A stretch of 64,000 nucleotides of DNA from Sphingobacterium sp. Its GTDB lineage: Bacteria; Bacteroidota; Bacteroidia; Sphingobacteriales; Sphingobacteriaceae. The position numbers were made by a program, and so were the translations under genes. Location: positions 558,001 through 622,000 of the forward strand of contig JAITTY010000011.1 of assembly GCA_031286695.1 (NCBI GenBank), given 5' to 3'. The notes beneath the pieces are model-generated. The model was not told where the DNA came from. It was given only the letters and a program-made list of their open reading frames with translations, and ran no database searches. Shown in pieces: positions 35,696-44,504 of the stretch; positions within the stretch are counted from its first letter, which is position 1, and every line of letters begins with the position of its first letter.

Positions 35696-35739
35696 GGCGC
35701 AAAGGTAGGGCTTTCTGCTGAATTTGAAAGATTTGTCAA

Positions 35740-36600
35740 TTAATTTGACAAATTATTCAGAATCATATTATCAATCAAACGCACTCCTTCGACCCAGGCT
35801 GTGACAAGTGCGACATGCTGCTTGTTGAAATCGATGTGATTGACCTCCTTTAAAGAAGAACTTTCACAGATTGCAAAGTATTCAACGCTAAGTCCATCAG
35901 TGTCTGTTAAAATCTGCAGGGCTTTGTCTTTTATATCCTTTAGCAGGATAGGGTCATGTATATGATCTTTTACGTGTTGTAGCGAACGGGAGAGTGCCAG
36001 AGCTGTTCTTTTTCCAGCTTCGCTTAAGCGCGCGTTTCTAGAGCTCAGTGCCAGGCCATCTTGATCTCTAATAATAGGACATATTGCCAATTGAATCGGG
36101 AGATCCTTCATTGCTATCATGCGTTTGATGACCATGACCTGCTGAAAATCTTTTTGCCCGAAACAAGCAATATCCGGTTGTACCAATGTAAATAATTTAT
36201 AGACCACCTGGGTGACACCTTGGAAATGCCCAGGGCGTTTTTCACCTTCCCAAATTTGGTCCAGTTCGCCGAGGTCGAGGTGCCAGTCCTCATTTTTATC
36301 GGGGTACATTTCATCAACGCTCGGTAAGAAAAGGATGTCGCAATCGACGGATTCCAGTAATCTGATGTCGTTTTCGATGGGCCGTGGATATTTTTCGAGA
36401 TCTTTCGGATCGTTAAATTGTGTGGGGTTAACAAAAATGCTGCAAACACGAATATCACTGATTGGTTTTGCATAATTTAATAAGGATAAATGTCCTTCAT
36501 GTAGTGCGCCCATTGTAGGAATTAAGGCGATTTTTTGACCTGTTGATCGGGCTTCTTGCAGGTATGCTTGGAGAGATGCTTTCGTTTTGAAAATTTCCAC
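35740..36600 (-). CDS. panC: Pantothenate synthetase
   Basis: Condenses pantoate with beta-alanine using ATP to make pantothenate. The 286-residue cytoplasmic enzyme shows the nucleotidyltransferase signature PTMGALHEGHLSLL (residues 28-41), the FVNPTQFNDPKDLEKYPR segment, the CFGQKDFQQVMVIKRM motif with the KDxQQ pantoate/ATP site, and LALSSRNARLS. Length is normal. It is transcribed with panD and divergently from the GT5-like gene at 36749; this divergent pair is common in Bacteroidota. CAAAGGTG near 36626 resembles a minus-strand -7 box with one mismatch. Confidence 0.96.
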   Translation of the reverse strand: MEIFKTKASLQAYLQEARSTGQKIALIPTMGALHEGHLSLLNYAKPISDIRVCSIFVNPTQFNDPKDLEKYPRPIENDIRLLESVDCDILFLPSVDEMYPDKNEDWHLDLGELDQIWEGEKRPGHFQGVTQVVYKLFTLVQPDIACFGQKDFQQVMVIKRMIAMKDLPIQLAICPIIRDQDGLALSSRNARLSEAGKRTALALSRSLQHVKDHIHDPILLKDIKDKALQILTDTDGLSVEYFAICESSSLKEVNHIDFNKQHVALVTAWVEGVRLIDNMILNNLSN

Positions 36601-36671
36601 TTTGCTATTTAGTTTTTTGTTGGCAAAGGTGCATAATATTTTGGGAATATAAAACGATGATTAATAGTAAA

Positions 36672-36702
36672 TTGCATAGTAAGTATTTTTTTCGTACCTT
36701 TG
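36672..36702 (+). promoter_or_regulatory. Consensus Bacteroidota promoter for GT5-like gene
   Basis: TTG at 36672-36674, a 20-bp spacer and TACCTTTG at 36695-36702 match the consensus fully. The predicted start site near 36709 gives a leader of about 40 nt to the ATG at 36749. Confidence 0.8.
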
Positions 36703-36748
36703 TAGACCGATTTTACTGTTCGAAAATAATAAATAAAAATAACTGGAG

Positions 36749-37567
36749 ATGGCAAAAACGAAGATATTGTTTATTACTCACGAGATGTCGCCTTTCCTCG
36801 AATTAACTAAAATTTCTGAAATTACACGTCAACTTCCTCAAGCGATGCAAGAAAAGGGTTTTGAGATCCGGATCTTAATGCCGCGTTTTGGGAATATCAA
36901 TGAGCGTCGAAATAGATTACATGAGGTTATTCGTCTTTCAGGCTTGAACATTGTTGTGGATAATAATGATAATCCGCTAATTATTAAAGTTGCTTCATTA
37001 CCTGCGGCCCGTATGCAGGTGTATTTCTTGGATAATGAAGACTACTTTCAGCGTAAAAAAGTTTTTAGTGATGAGCATGGCGAATTCTTTGCAGACAATA
37101 ATGAGCGTTCGGTGTTCTTCTGTAAAGGAGCGTTGGAAACTGTGAAGAAATTAGGATGGTCCCCTGATGTGGTACACTGTCATGGATGGTTCTCTGCTTT
37201 GGTACCGGCTTACGTGAAGACAACGTATAAAGACGACCCTACATTCAAGGATGCAAAAGTGATGTACTCTTTGTTCAACGAAGAATTTAAAGGTACATTA
37301 GGAGCTAAGTATGCAGAAATGGCACCCGAGGGTTCATTCAAAGCAGAGGATGCAAAGGTATACGGTGATGGTAGCTATGAGGCTATCTACAAAGGTGCTT
37401 TGCATTTTACCGATATGGTGGTTGTTGCTGACGAAAATGTCAATGCTGAAATAGTTGATTTTGCACGATCCAAAGATATTCAGGTTTTTGAGCCAAATGG
37501 CGATCAGGACTACGATGCTTTTGGAGAAGTATATGATCAGTTTGCGCCCGAAGAAGTAGAAGCTTAA
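36749..37567 (+). CDS. GT5 glycogen/starch synthase-like protein, N-terminal half only
   Basis: A 272-residue protein matching only the N-terminal Rossmann domain of GT5 starch/glycogen synthases. The opening ILFITHEMSPFLELTKISEITRQLPQAM corresponds to the family's sugar-nucleotide loop but lacks the normal KTGGLAD sequence. The IRILMPRFGNINERRNRLHEV block and DVVHCHGWFSALVPAYVK are clearly recognisable. Full GT5 enzymes are about 480 residues with a second Rossmann domain; this gene stops, with an acidic tail (DQFAPEEVEA), before it. The neighbouring panC and short length recur in Bacteroidota as I know them, so it is probably a real stand-alone protein, likely not a functional synthase. Its role is unknown. 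Confidence 0.85.
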   Translation: MAKTKILFITHEMSPFLELTKISEITRQLPQAMQEKGFEIRILMPRFGNINERRNRLHEVIRLSGLNIVVDNNDNPLIIKVASLPAARMQVYFLDNEDYFQRKKVFSDEHGEFFADNNERSVFFCKGALETVKKLGWSPDVVHCHGWFSALVPAYVKTTYKDDPTFKDAKVMYSLFNEEFKGTLGAKYAEMAPEGSFKAEDAKVYGDGSYEAIYKGALHFTDMVVVADENVNAEIVDFARSKDIQVFEPNGDQDYDAFGEVYDQFAPEEVEA

Positions 37568-37616
37568 GCTTTACTTTTCGAAGCGTTTGGAAAAACAAAC
37601 AGACAATAATATAAAG

Positions 37617-37647
37617 AAGGCTATTCTCAAGGATAGCCTTTTTTTAT
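37617..37647 (+). terminator. Rho-independent terminator after GT5-like gene
   Basis: AAGGCTAT (37617-37624) pairs with ATAGCCTT (37633-37640), extendable by two more pairs, followed by a T-run. It lies 50 bp after the stop. Confidence 0.85.
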
Positions 37648-37936
37648 ACGTCTATTTTTCATCTGGTCGAACCTTTATTTCAATGATTTTCGTTGCGTTA
37701 CCTGCTAGAAACCTTTTGCAGCGGTAAAATATAGCTGCGAATTGCTATCTTCGCAGTAATCTGTCATTGTTTTTAGATGTTCGTACCAAGAGCTCTCAGC
37801 GAAGATGAATCGGGTTCGATCTATACCTGTGCTAGGTTATCAAATAGCATACATTGGCTGTATTTTACTGTATATAAATCGCGTGTTTGGGCATGTTTCT
37901 AGGATATGAACAGATACCATAGCTATAATTAGTATA

Positions 37937-38416
37937 ATGAAAATTAAGGTAGGATTTGGATTTGATGTCCATCAGATCAGAGAAGGTCATCCATTTATTG
38001 TCGGTGGAGTGCAATTAGAACACCATGCTGGGGCCTTTGGGCATTCTGACGCCGATGTGTTGGTCCATGCGATATGTGATGCCATTTTAGGTGCCGCCAA
38101 TTTAGAAGATATTGGCTACCACTTTCCAAATACAGATATGCGCTGGAAAGGCATTAGCAGTTTATTGTTGTTAAAAGAATGTATGGCGCTAATTGCTGCG
38201 AAGGGGTATACGCTTGGCAATATTGATGCGATGTTGTGTCTGGAAGCTCCTAAGATCAAACCCTATATTCCACAAATGAAAGTTAAACTGGCTGAAGCAA
38301 CGGGTTTGGATATCGACGACATCTCTATTAAAGCAACAACAAATGAAACGATGGGATTTATCGGTCGTCAGGAAGGGGTGGTTGCCTATGCGGTTTGCTT
38401 GATTGAACGCGCGTAG
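37937..38416 (+). CDS. ispF: 2-C-methyl-D-erythritol 2,4-cyclodiphosphate synthase
   Basis: Fifth enzyme of the MEP isoprenoid pathway; it cyclises CDP-methylerythritol phosphate with loss of CMP. The 159-residue protein has the metal-binding FGFDVH (Asp10, His12), the GAFGHSDADVLVHAICDA motif supplying the third ligand, GYHFPNTD, and ISIKATTNETMGFIGRQEGVVAYAV. Normal length, works as a trimer. About 290 bp of sequence upstream of it, after the previous terminator, shows no gene; a TATCTTCG near 37746 resembles a -7 box but has no correctly spaced TTG. Confidence 0.97.
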   Translation: MKIKVGFGFDVHQIREGHPFIVGGVQLEHHAGAFGHSDADVLVHAICDAILGAANLEDIGYHFPNTDMRWKGISSLLLLKECMALIAAKGYTLGNIDAMLCLEAPKIKPYIPQMKVKLAEATGLDIDDISIKATTNETMGFIGRQEGVVAYAVCLIERA

Positions 38417-38445
38417 TTCGCCTCAATATTTTCACGTTTAAATTC

Positions 38446-38475
38446 TTGCTTTTGGCCCAATTAGTAATACCTTTG
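38446..38475 (+). promoter_or_regulatory. Consensus promoter with long leader before PBP gene
   Basis: TTG at 38446-38448, a 19-bp spacer and TACCTTTG at 38468-38475 fit the consensus. The predicted start near 38482 leaves a leader of about 175 nt before the ATG at 38657, with a small stem CACTATC/GATAGAGTG near 38497. Confidence 0.65.
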
Positions 38476-38656
38476 CCAAAGTAGGGATTCTTGGCACACT
38501 ATCTGATAGAGTGAGCATTAATGTCTTAATTGAAGTCTTTAAAGATCAAAATAATGTAGTATCCAAGTTTACAAAATATACTTGTGAATGGAAAAATGGG
38601 CTACTCATTGCGGTCTTTAAAATGAATAATATTTACGTCTGAAATTTAGTAAATAG

Positions 38657-40927
38657 ATGAAACGAGTATCAAAAAAAAATCAACTTACTGAGGCTGATGT
38701 CAAGCGATATACGTTCAATTTTTGGAAAATTATCGTCGGCATCGTCGCGATAGGTTTCCTCTTTATATTGAGTATACGTCTTGGAGTATTTGGAAAATTA
38801 CCTTCCTTCAGTGATTTGGAAAATCCCAAAAGTAATTTAGCTTCTGAAGTTATCACGGAAGATCATAAGGTATTGGGAACTTATTATGTCCAAAACCGTT
38901 CCAATGTAAAGTATAGTGAATTGTCGCCTTATTTGGTCAAAGCATTGGTTTCGACAGAGGATAAACGCTTTTATGATCACTCTGGGATAGACTACTCACG
39001 TACATTTACTGTTATCTTTCACACCTTGACCGGTAACAAACAGGGGGGGAGTACAATTACACAACAGTTGGCACTTAATCTATTTTCGGATGGGCGGCAA
39101 AAGAATTTTTTAAAGCGTGTCATCCAAAAGTTTCAGGAATGGATTACAGCTGTTCGCTTGGAAAGGAATTATACCAAAGATGAGATTATTACCATGTATT
39201 TTAACACGGTAGACTTTGGTGCTTATAATACCTACGGAATCAAATCCGCTGCGCGGACTTATTTCAATACGACGCCGGATAAACTGACAGCTGACCAAGC
39301 AGCCCTTTTGGTAGGAATGCTTAAAGGCCCAGGGGCATATTCTCCTGTACGGTATCCTGAAAAATCACGTACTCGTCGTAATACGGTGTTAAACAATATG
39401 GTTGCCGCTAATTTTATTTCGGCTGAGGAGGCTACAAAAGCGAAGGAAAAACCACTTGGTTTAGAACTTAAGATCGCAAATTACGGTGAAGGTTTGGCAC
39501 CATATTTTAGAGCGGTATTAAAGGATGAAATCAAAAAAGAATTTGCAAAATTGTCCATCACCAAACCAGATGGGACTCCTTATGACCTCGATCGTGATGG
39601 ATTGAAAATCTATACGACGATCAATATGTCTATGCAGCAATATGCAGAGGATTCGCAAAAAGAGTGGATGAAGCAACTACAGTCTAAATTTGCCGCGCAA
39701 TGGAAAAATAGGGATCCTTTTAAAGGCGATAAAGCGAAGCTGCTTATCAGTGGAATGAAGCGCTCTGACCGTTACCGCATTTTGAAAGAAGAGGGCTTAA
39801 ATGAAGATGAGATCAAAAAGGCCTTCAATGTAAAGGTTCCGATGAATATTTTTACATGGAAGGGAAGTGTTGATACGATGATGACGCCAATGGATTCCAT
39901 TAAGTACAATAAACTCATGTTGCGCAATGCGATGATGTCTATGGAGCCGAAGACTGGACATATCAAAGCCTGGGTTGGAGGTATTGACTTTGACCACTTC
40001 AAATATGATCAGGTAAAAATGGGTACGCGTCAAGTCGGATCAACGGCGAAACCATTTACGTACGCGGTGGCAATTGACAATGGTTATTCACCATGTTACA
40101 GTATTCCCAATTACCAACAAACCTATAATGGATGGACACCGAGAGGAAATGCACAAGGTGGAAACCCGATTACCTTAGCGAAAGCATTGGCCTATTCGCA
40201 AAATTATGCGACGGCCTATTTGGTACACGAAGTGGGCGCTGCGGAAGTAGCTGCATTGACAAAACGGATGGGTATAACAAGTGATGTGCCTAATTATCCA
40301 TCGATCTCATTGGGTGCTTATGAAGCGTCGGTCTTTGATATGGTGGGTGCTTATTCGGCATTTGTGAATCAAGGAACTTGGATTGAGCCAACAGCGATCT
40401 TACGGATTGAAGATAAGAATGGTACACCGATCTATGATAAAGCACCAAAGGTCGTAAAAGCCTTGAATAGTGAATCTGCTTACATTATTGTTGATATGTT
40501 GAAAAAGGTGGTGTCCCAGGGTACGGCGAGACGTATTCAGTGGATGTATAAACTGAACAATCCGATCGGAGGTAAAACAGGTACAACCAATGATAACTCC
40601 GATGCCTGGTTTATCGGTATCACACCAGAACTGGTTACAGGAGTTTGGACTGGTGCAGAAGATCGCGGCATTAGTTTCGACAGGATGGAATACGGACAGG
40701 GGGCTGCAGCAGCGATGCCCGTATTTGCTTACTACATGCAGAAAGTGTATAAAGATTCAAATCTGAAGTATACCAAGGGTGATTTTGAGCAACCGCAGGG
40801 TGGGCTTACCCGTGTCATTGACTGTAATCAGTATTGGGGCGGTGGTGGCTCTGATGTCGAAGATGGGTCTACGGATTCAAGCGGTAAAGATGCGACTAAA
40901 CTAAAAGATGATCGCTTAGGTTTCTAA
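38657..40927 (+). CDS. Class A penicillin-binding protein (PBP1A-like)
   Basis: Bifunctional peptidoglycan synthase of 756 residues anchored in the inner membrane. One membrane segment lies at about 23-42. The GT51 glycosyltransferase domain has the catalytic Glu101 in EDKRFYDHSGID and GGSTITQQLALNLF (130-143). The transpeptidase domain has SxxK (Ser462-Thr-Ala-Lys465 in QVGSTAKPFTY), SxN (SQN, 514-516) and KTG (640-642, GGKTGTTND). It polymerises lipid II glycan and cross-links stem peptides. The C-terminus is a short acidic/Gly-rich tail without extra domains. Length and motifs fit a normal PBP1A; it is alone in its unit. Confidence 0.96.
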   Translation: MKRVSKKNQLTEADVKRYTFNFWKIIVGIVAIGFLFILSIRLGVFGKLPSFSDLENPKSNLASEVITEDHKVLGTYYVQNRSNVKYSELSPYLVKALVSTEDKRFYDHSGIDYSRTFTVIFHTLTGNKQGGSTITQQLALNLFSDGRQKNFLKRVIQKFQEWITAVRLERNYTKDEIITMYFNTVDFGAYNTYGIKSAARTYFNTTPDKLTADQAALLVGMLKGPGAYSPVRYPEKSRTRRNTVLNNMVAANFISAEEATKAKEKPLGLELKIANYGEGLAPYFRAVLKDEIKKEFAKLSITKPDGTPYDLDRDGLKIYTTINMSMQQYAEDSQKEWMKQLQSKFAAQWKNRDPFKGDKAKLLISGMKRSDRYRILKEEGLNEDEIKKAFNVKVPMNIFTWKGSVDTMMTPMDSIKYNKLMLRNAMMSMEPKTGHIKAWVGGIDFDHFKYDQVKMGTRQVGSTAKPFTYAVAIDNGYSPCYSIPNYQQTYNGWTPRGNAQGGNPITLAKALAYSQNYATAYLVHEVGAAEVAALTKRMGITSDVPNYPSISLGAYEASVFDMVGAYSAFVNQGTWIEPTAILRIEDKNGTPIYDKAPKVVKALNSESAYIIVDMLKKVVSQGTARRIQWMYKLNNPIGGKTGTTNDNSDAWFIGITPELVTGVWTGAEDRGISFDRMEYGQGAAAAMPVFAYYMQKVYKDSNLKYTKGDFEQPQGGLTRVIDCNQYWGGGGSDVEDGSTDSSGKDATKLKDDRLGF

Positions 40928-40949
40928 GTTATTTTAACGAATACCATTG

Positions 40950-40995
40950 GGCCAGATAATAAATTTTTTCGAGATTTGTTGTCTGGCCTTTTTGC
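40950..40995 (+). terminator. Rho-independent terminator after PBP gene
   Basis: GGCCAGATAATAAAT (from 40950) pairs with the complementary stretch ending GTCTGGCC at 40988, with G-U pairs, followed by TTTTT. It lies 22 bp after the stop and 25 bp before uvrC. Confidence 0.8.
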
Positions 40996-41020
40996 TGAAA
41001 ATGTTTGATATTGGAACGTA

Positions 41021-42820
41021 ATGGACGTATTTGATTATAGAGAAGAATTAAAAAAGATACCACATCGACCGGGAGTCTATCAGTATTTTGATAAAAATAA
41101 CGAGCTGATTTATATCGGTAAAGCGAAGGATTTGCGTAATCGGGTCGGTTCGTATTTCGTTAATGAAAATCAGCTGAATGGCAAAACCCGTGTTTTGGTG
41201 CGAAAGATTAACCGTATATCTTTTACTATAGTTGATACAGAGATTGATGCTTGGCTGCTTGAGAATTCATTAATCAAGAAACACAAACCCAAGTATAATG
41301 TTCTGTTGAAGGACGATAAAACCTATCCATGGATTGTCATCAAGAATGAACCTTTCCCGCGGGTTTTTTGGACCAGACAATATATCAAGGATGGATCCCG
41401 CTATTATGGTCCCTATCCTTCGGTGGGGATGATGCATATTGTATTGGATCTGATCCGTGAATTGTTTCCCCTCCGTACCTGCAATTTGGCCCTCACACAG
41501 GAAAATATACGGAAAGGGAAGTTTAAGATCTGTCTTGAATACCAAATTGGAAATTGTAAGGGGCCCTGTGAAGGGTACCAGTCCGAAGATGATTACGATC
41601 AGAACCTAAGCGACATCAAGGATATTTTGAACGGAAAGATTTCAATGGTGACTAATCGTTTAAAGGAGAGCATTGGTACAGCAGCAGCAGCTTTGGATTT
41701 TGAAAGAGCGCAGTTAATTAAGGCAAAGCTGGATAAGCTGGACAATTACCAGAGCAAGTCTACAGTTGTAAACTCATCCATTACAAATGTGGATGTGTTT
41801 AGCATTGCTTCAGATGAGGGTTATGCTTTTGTCAATTACCTGAAGGTCATGAATGGTGTTATTATTCAGACACAGACCCTCGAAATGAAAAGGCGTTTGG
41901 ATGAGAGTGAACAGGAACTTCTGGCCTTGGCGATACCGGAGATTCGGGAGCGCTTCAAAAGCCTTTCACGGGAAATTATCGTACCTTTTGAATTGGATAT
42001 TGAAGAGAACGAACGGATTCGATTTACGATTCCAAAGTTGGGCGAAAAGAAAAAATTGCTGGAGCTTTCCCAAAAGAATGTGGCATTTTTCAGAAAAGAG
42101 CGGCTGTTGCAATATGAAAAGCTTAATCCCGATATCCGGACGGAGCGCATCTTAAAGCAGATGCAAAAAGATCTGCGCATGAATGTGCTGCCACAGCATA
42201 TTGAATGTTTCGATAACTCGAATATTCAGGGAAATTATCCCGTATCGGCTATTGTTGTGTTTAAGGACGCAAAACCTTCGAAGAAAGATTATCGCCACTT
42301 TAATGTGAAAACAGTGGAGGGACCCAATGATTTTGCCACGATGGAGGAGGCTGTTTTTAGACGCTATAGGCGATTATTGGATGAAGATCAACCTTTGCCG
42401 CAATTGATCATTATCGATGGTGGAAAAGGGCAGCTAGGCGCAGCCTTAAAGAGTCTCCGCTTGTTGGGGATAGAACGAAAAGTAACCGTCATCGGTATTG
42501 CTAAAAGGCTGGAGGAGCTTTTCTATCCAGGGGATCAATATCCGCTTTACTTAGATAAAAAATCAGAGACTTTAAAGGTTATTCAGCATCTCCGTGATGA
42601 GGCACACCGCTTCGGAATTACTTTCCACCGTAATCAAAGGAGTAGGAAAACCTTCGTTTCGGAGCTGGAAAATGTTCAGGGCATAGGTAAAACAACCGTG
42701 GAGAAAGTATTAACTGAATTTAAATCGGTGAAAAAAGTGAAGGAAGCTTCCGATGAAGAGCTAAAAAAAGTGCTTAATCTGAAACAGATTAAAGCACTTC
42801 GTGAATATTTTGCAAAGTAA
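41021..42820 (+). CDS. uvrC: Excinuclease ABC subunit C
   Basis: Makes both incisions in nucleotide excision repair after UvrAB marks damage. The 599-residue protein begins with a GIY-YIG nuclease domain (RPGVYQYFDKNNELIYIGKA, about residues 16-35), then a Cys-rich linker (CLEYQIGNCKGPCEGY), a UVR motif (about 205-235, AALDFERAQLIKAKLDKL), the RNase H-like nuclease (ECFDNSNIQGNYPVSAIVVF, IIIDGGKGQLGAA, HRFGITFHRNQRSR) and a C-terminal helix-hairpin-helix (VQGIGKTTVEKVLTEF). All parts are present. It is convergent with era, only 75 bp apart. Confidence 0.97.
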   Translation: MDVFDYREELKKIPHRPGVYQYFDKNNELIYIGKAKDLRNRVGSYFVNENQLNGKTRVLVRKINRISFTIVDTEIDAWLLENSLIKKHKPKYNVLLKDDKTYPWIVIKNEPFPRVFWTRQYIKDGSRYYGPYPSVGMMHIVLDLIRELFPLRTCNLALTQENIRKGKFKICLEYQIGNCKGPCEGYQSEDDYDQNLSDIKDILNGKISMVTNRLKESIGTAAAALDFERAQLIKAKLDKLDNYQSKSTVVNSSITNVDVFSIASDEGYAFVNYLKVMNGVIIQTQTLEMKRRLDESEQELLALAIPEIRERFKSLSREIIVPFELDIEENERIRFTIPKLGEKKKLLELSQKNVAFFRKERLLQYEKLNPDIRTERILKQMQKDLRMNVLPQHIECFDNSNIQGNYPVSAIVVFKDAKPSKKDYRHFNVKTVEGPNDFATMEEAVFRRYRRLLDEDQPLPQLIIIDGGKGQLGAALKSLRLLGIERKVTVIGIAKRLEELFYPGDQYPLYLDKKSETLKVIQHLRDEAHRFGITFHRNQRSRKTFVSELENVQGIGKTTVEKVLTEFKSVKKVKEASDEELKKVLNLKQIKALREYFAK

Positions 42821-42895
42821 AGATTTAGAAGTAGACCTGTTCGTGAACCCAAGTTCTGTACAACCAAGATCTCCGTACTAATTATTCAATACGAA

Positions 42896-43774
42896 TTAAT
42901 CGTCGTACCCGAAACGTTTAAGGTAGTTCTTTTTACTTCTCCAGTCAGGAATTACCTTAACAAAAAGTTCGAGGAATACTTTTCCGTCGATAAACTCTTC
43001 AATATCCTGGCGTGCATAGGTGCCTACTTTTTTGATCATGGCGCCTGCTTTTCCAATGATAATATTTTTTTGAGAATCGCGCTCTACAATGATTTCTGCT
43101 GCAATACGGGTGATATTTGCTTCCTCTTTGTAAGAGGTCACGATTACTTCTGTACTGTAAGGAATCTCCTTGTCGTATAATTTGAATACTTTTTCACGGA
43201 TCATCTCAGAGACGAAGAAACGCATGGATTTATCCGTTAATTCATCTTTTTCATAATAGGCTTCGTGAATTGGCAGTTTGTCCTTAATGTATTGCATCAC
43301 AGCGGCGACATTATGATTCAATTTTGCTGAAATGGCAAAAATAGTGTCAGGATTTAATTTTTCCTGCCAGAATTCAATCTTCGCCTTAACCTCTTCTTCC
43401 GAAGATTTATCGATTTTGTTGATAAGGACGGCAACTGGAGAGTTGGTTTTGCGCAATTTCTCCAAAACATCGTTCTCATCGTATTTTTCGTGGATATCTG
43501 TCACAAATAAAATAATGTCTGCATCGATCAACGATCCTTGAACAAAATTCATCATTGATTCCTGCAAAGAATAGTTTGGTTTGATAACACCAGGTGTGTC
43601 GGAAAACACAATTTGATGGTCTTCATCGTTTACAATACCGATAATGCGGTGTCTTGTCGTTTGCGCTTTGGGTGTAATGATAGACATTTTTTCACCCACT
43701 AAAGCGTTCATTAGGGTGGACTTACCAGCATTTGGCTTTCCGATGATACTTACGAATCCTGCTTTATGTGACAT
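42896..43774 (-). CDS. era: GTPase Era
   Basis: Ribosome-assembly GTPase that binds the 3' end of 16S rRNA. The frame is open further upstream to 43858, but the ATG at 43772-43774 starts the family N-terminus MSHKAGFVSIIGKPNAGKST directly, so I use it (292 residues). G1 GKPNAGKS, G3 DTPG, G4 NKID and G5 SAK motifs are present. The C-terminal KH domain carries ERDSQKNIIIGKAGAMIKKVG. Length is normal. Upstream on the other strand is the initiator tRNA gene, so both translation-related genes diverge from one short region. Confidence 0.97.
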   Translation of the reverse strand: MSHKAGFVSIIGKPNAGKSTLMNALVGEKMSIITPKAQTTRHRIIGIVNDEDHQIVFSDTPGVIKPNYSLQESMMNFVQGSLIDADIILFVTDIHEKYDENDVLEKLRKTNSPVAVLINKIDKSSEEEVKAKIEFWQEKLNPDTIFAISAKLNHNVAAVMQYIKDKLPIHEAYYEKDELTDKSMRFFVSEMIREKVFKLYDKEIPYSTEVIVTSYKEEANITRIAAEIIVERDSQKNIIIGKAGAMIKKVGTYARQDIEEFIDGKVFLELFVKVIPDWRSKKNYLKRFGYDD

Positions 43775-43889
43775 TTTTCTAAATTTTATTAGGATTACAA
43801 AGAAACAAAATATATCTTTGTACTCCAATTCGGAAGGATCATAATCTTGTTTTTTCAAAAGAAAAAAGCAATTTTGTTCAAAAATATAT

Positions 43890-43962
<73 letters not shown>

Positions 43963-44096
43963 CTAAAAGAAAAAAAGCCGAGGTGAAAATCTTGGCTTTT
44001 TTTGTGTCATACTTTTCTGTACAATGCCTTGTACTTTGGATCAGTTTCAAAACGGGGGATCAAGCAAAAGTTAACACTTGATTTATATCAACTCCT

Positions 44097-44182
44097 ATAT
44101 TAACAGGGTATTTATAGGGGATTAACAAGGGTATAACAGGGGGTTAACAGGGGTAAATCCCTGTTAACCCCCTGTTATACCC
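44097..44182. repeat. G-rich tandem repeat ending in a perfect 24-bp hairpin
   Basis: G-runs begin at 44106, 44117, 44129, 44139 and 44150, a period of 10-12 bp, each preceded by TTAACA, TTATA or ATAACA. The last two units (44129-44152) are followed after a 6-nt loop GTAAAT by their exact reverse complement (44159-44182), giving a 24-bp perfect stem. No T-run follows either side, so it is not a standard terminator. Confidence 0.85.
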
Positions 44183-44366
44183 CAGCTAAAATAGTTTTAT
44201 TCCAGTCTTAATACAGGAAGTGGAGTCAATTTGATCATACATTAGGCTAAACAAGCAAAGTTGAATGAGCACAATCATGAACATAGAAAATTACAAAACT
44301 GTCTTTTGCTGTTATTTAATCGTTCTAATTTTTTGATATTGGATTGCACTGTAAAATGTGTGTTTG

Positions 44367-44400
44367 TGCAATCGTTTGTCTAGTTTACGCAATCGATTTC
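44367..44400 (+). promoter_or_regulatory. Pair of LacI-type operator half-palindromes
   Basis: GCAATCGTTTGT (44368-44379) and GCAATCGATTTC (44389-44400) each contain AANCGNTT and start 21 bp apart, two helical turns. The same pair with the same spacing is found at 49480-49512 before the second SusC gene, which supports function. Confidence 0.5.
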
Positions 44401-44463
44401 GTTGTTTCCATATTTTGATATACTCCTATCTTCTTCTAGTTTTAGCTTTCATTTACCTAAATT

Positions 44464-44483
44464 TTGATTAGAACGCTAATCAA
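44464..44483 (+). promoter_or_regulatory. Conserved leader inverted repeat
   Basis: TTGATTAG (44464-44471) and CTAATCAA (44476-44483) form 8-bp arms around AACG, 21 bp before the SusC ATG. An identical element with CACG in the loop is at 49576-49595. It lies in the 5' leader or at the promoter and could be an mRNA hairpin or an operator. Confidence 0.5.
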
Positions 44484-44504
44484 TTTTTAAACTAACTATT
44501 AGAT

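Larger units (their letters stand above)
43963..44504. other. Intergenic region between tRNA and SusC array
   Basis: 540 bp without a gene. It contains a G-rich repeat cluster forming a perfect long hairpin (44097-44182), AT-rich sequence, two LacI-type half-palindromes (44367-44400) and a leader inverted repeat (44464-44483). The last 140 bp are closely repeated before the second SusC at 49620. Confidence 0.7.

Noticed and set aside
38442..38642. Open frame of 66 codons before the PBP gene (GTG at 38511)
   Set aside because: It lacks an ATG and contains a consensus promoter; I judge it a leader, not a gene.
43775..43858. 28-codon N-terminal extension of Era
   Set aside because: The family N-terminus begins exactly at the internal ATG and the extension is hydrophobic and unlike Era.
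44097..44182. CRISPR array or standard terminator
   Set aside because: Units are only 10-12 bp without spacers, no cas genes are near, and no T-run follows the hairpin.
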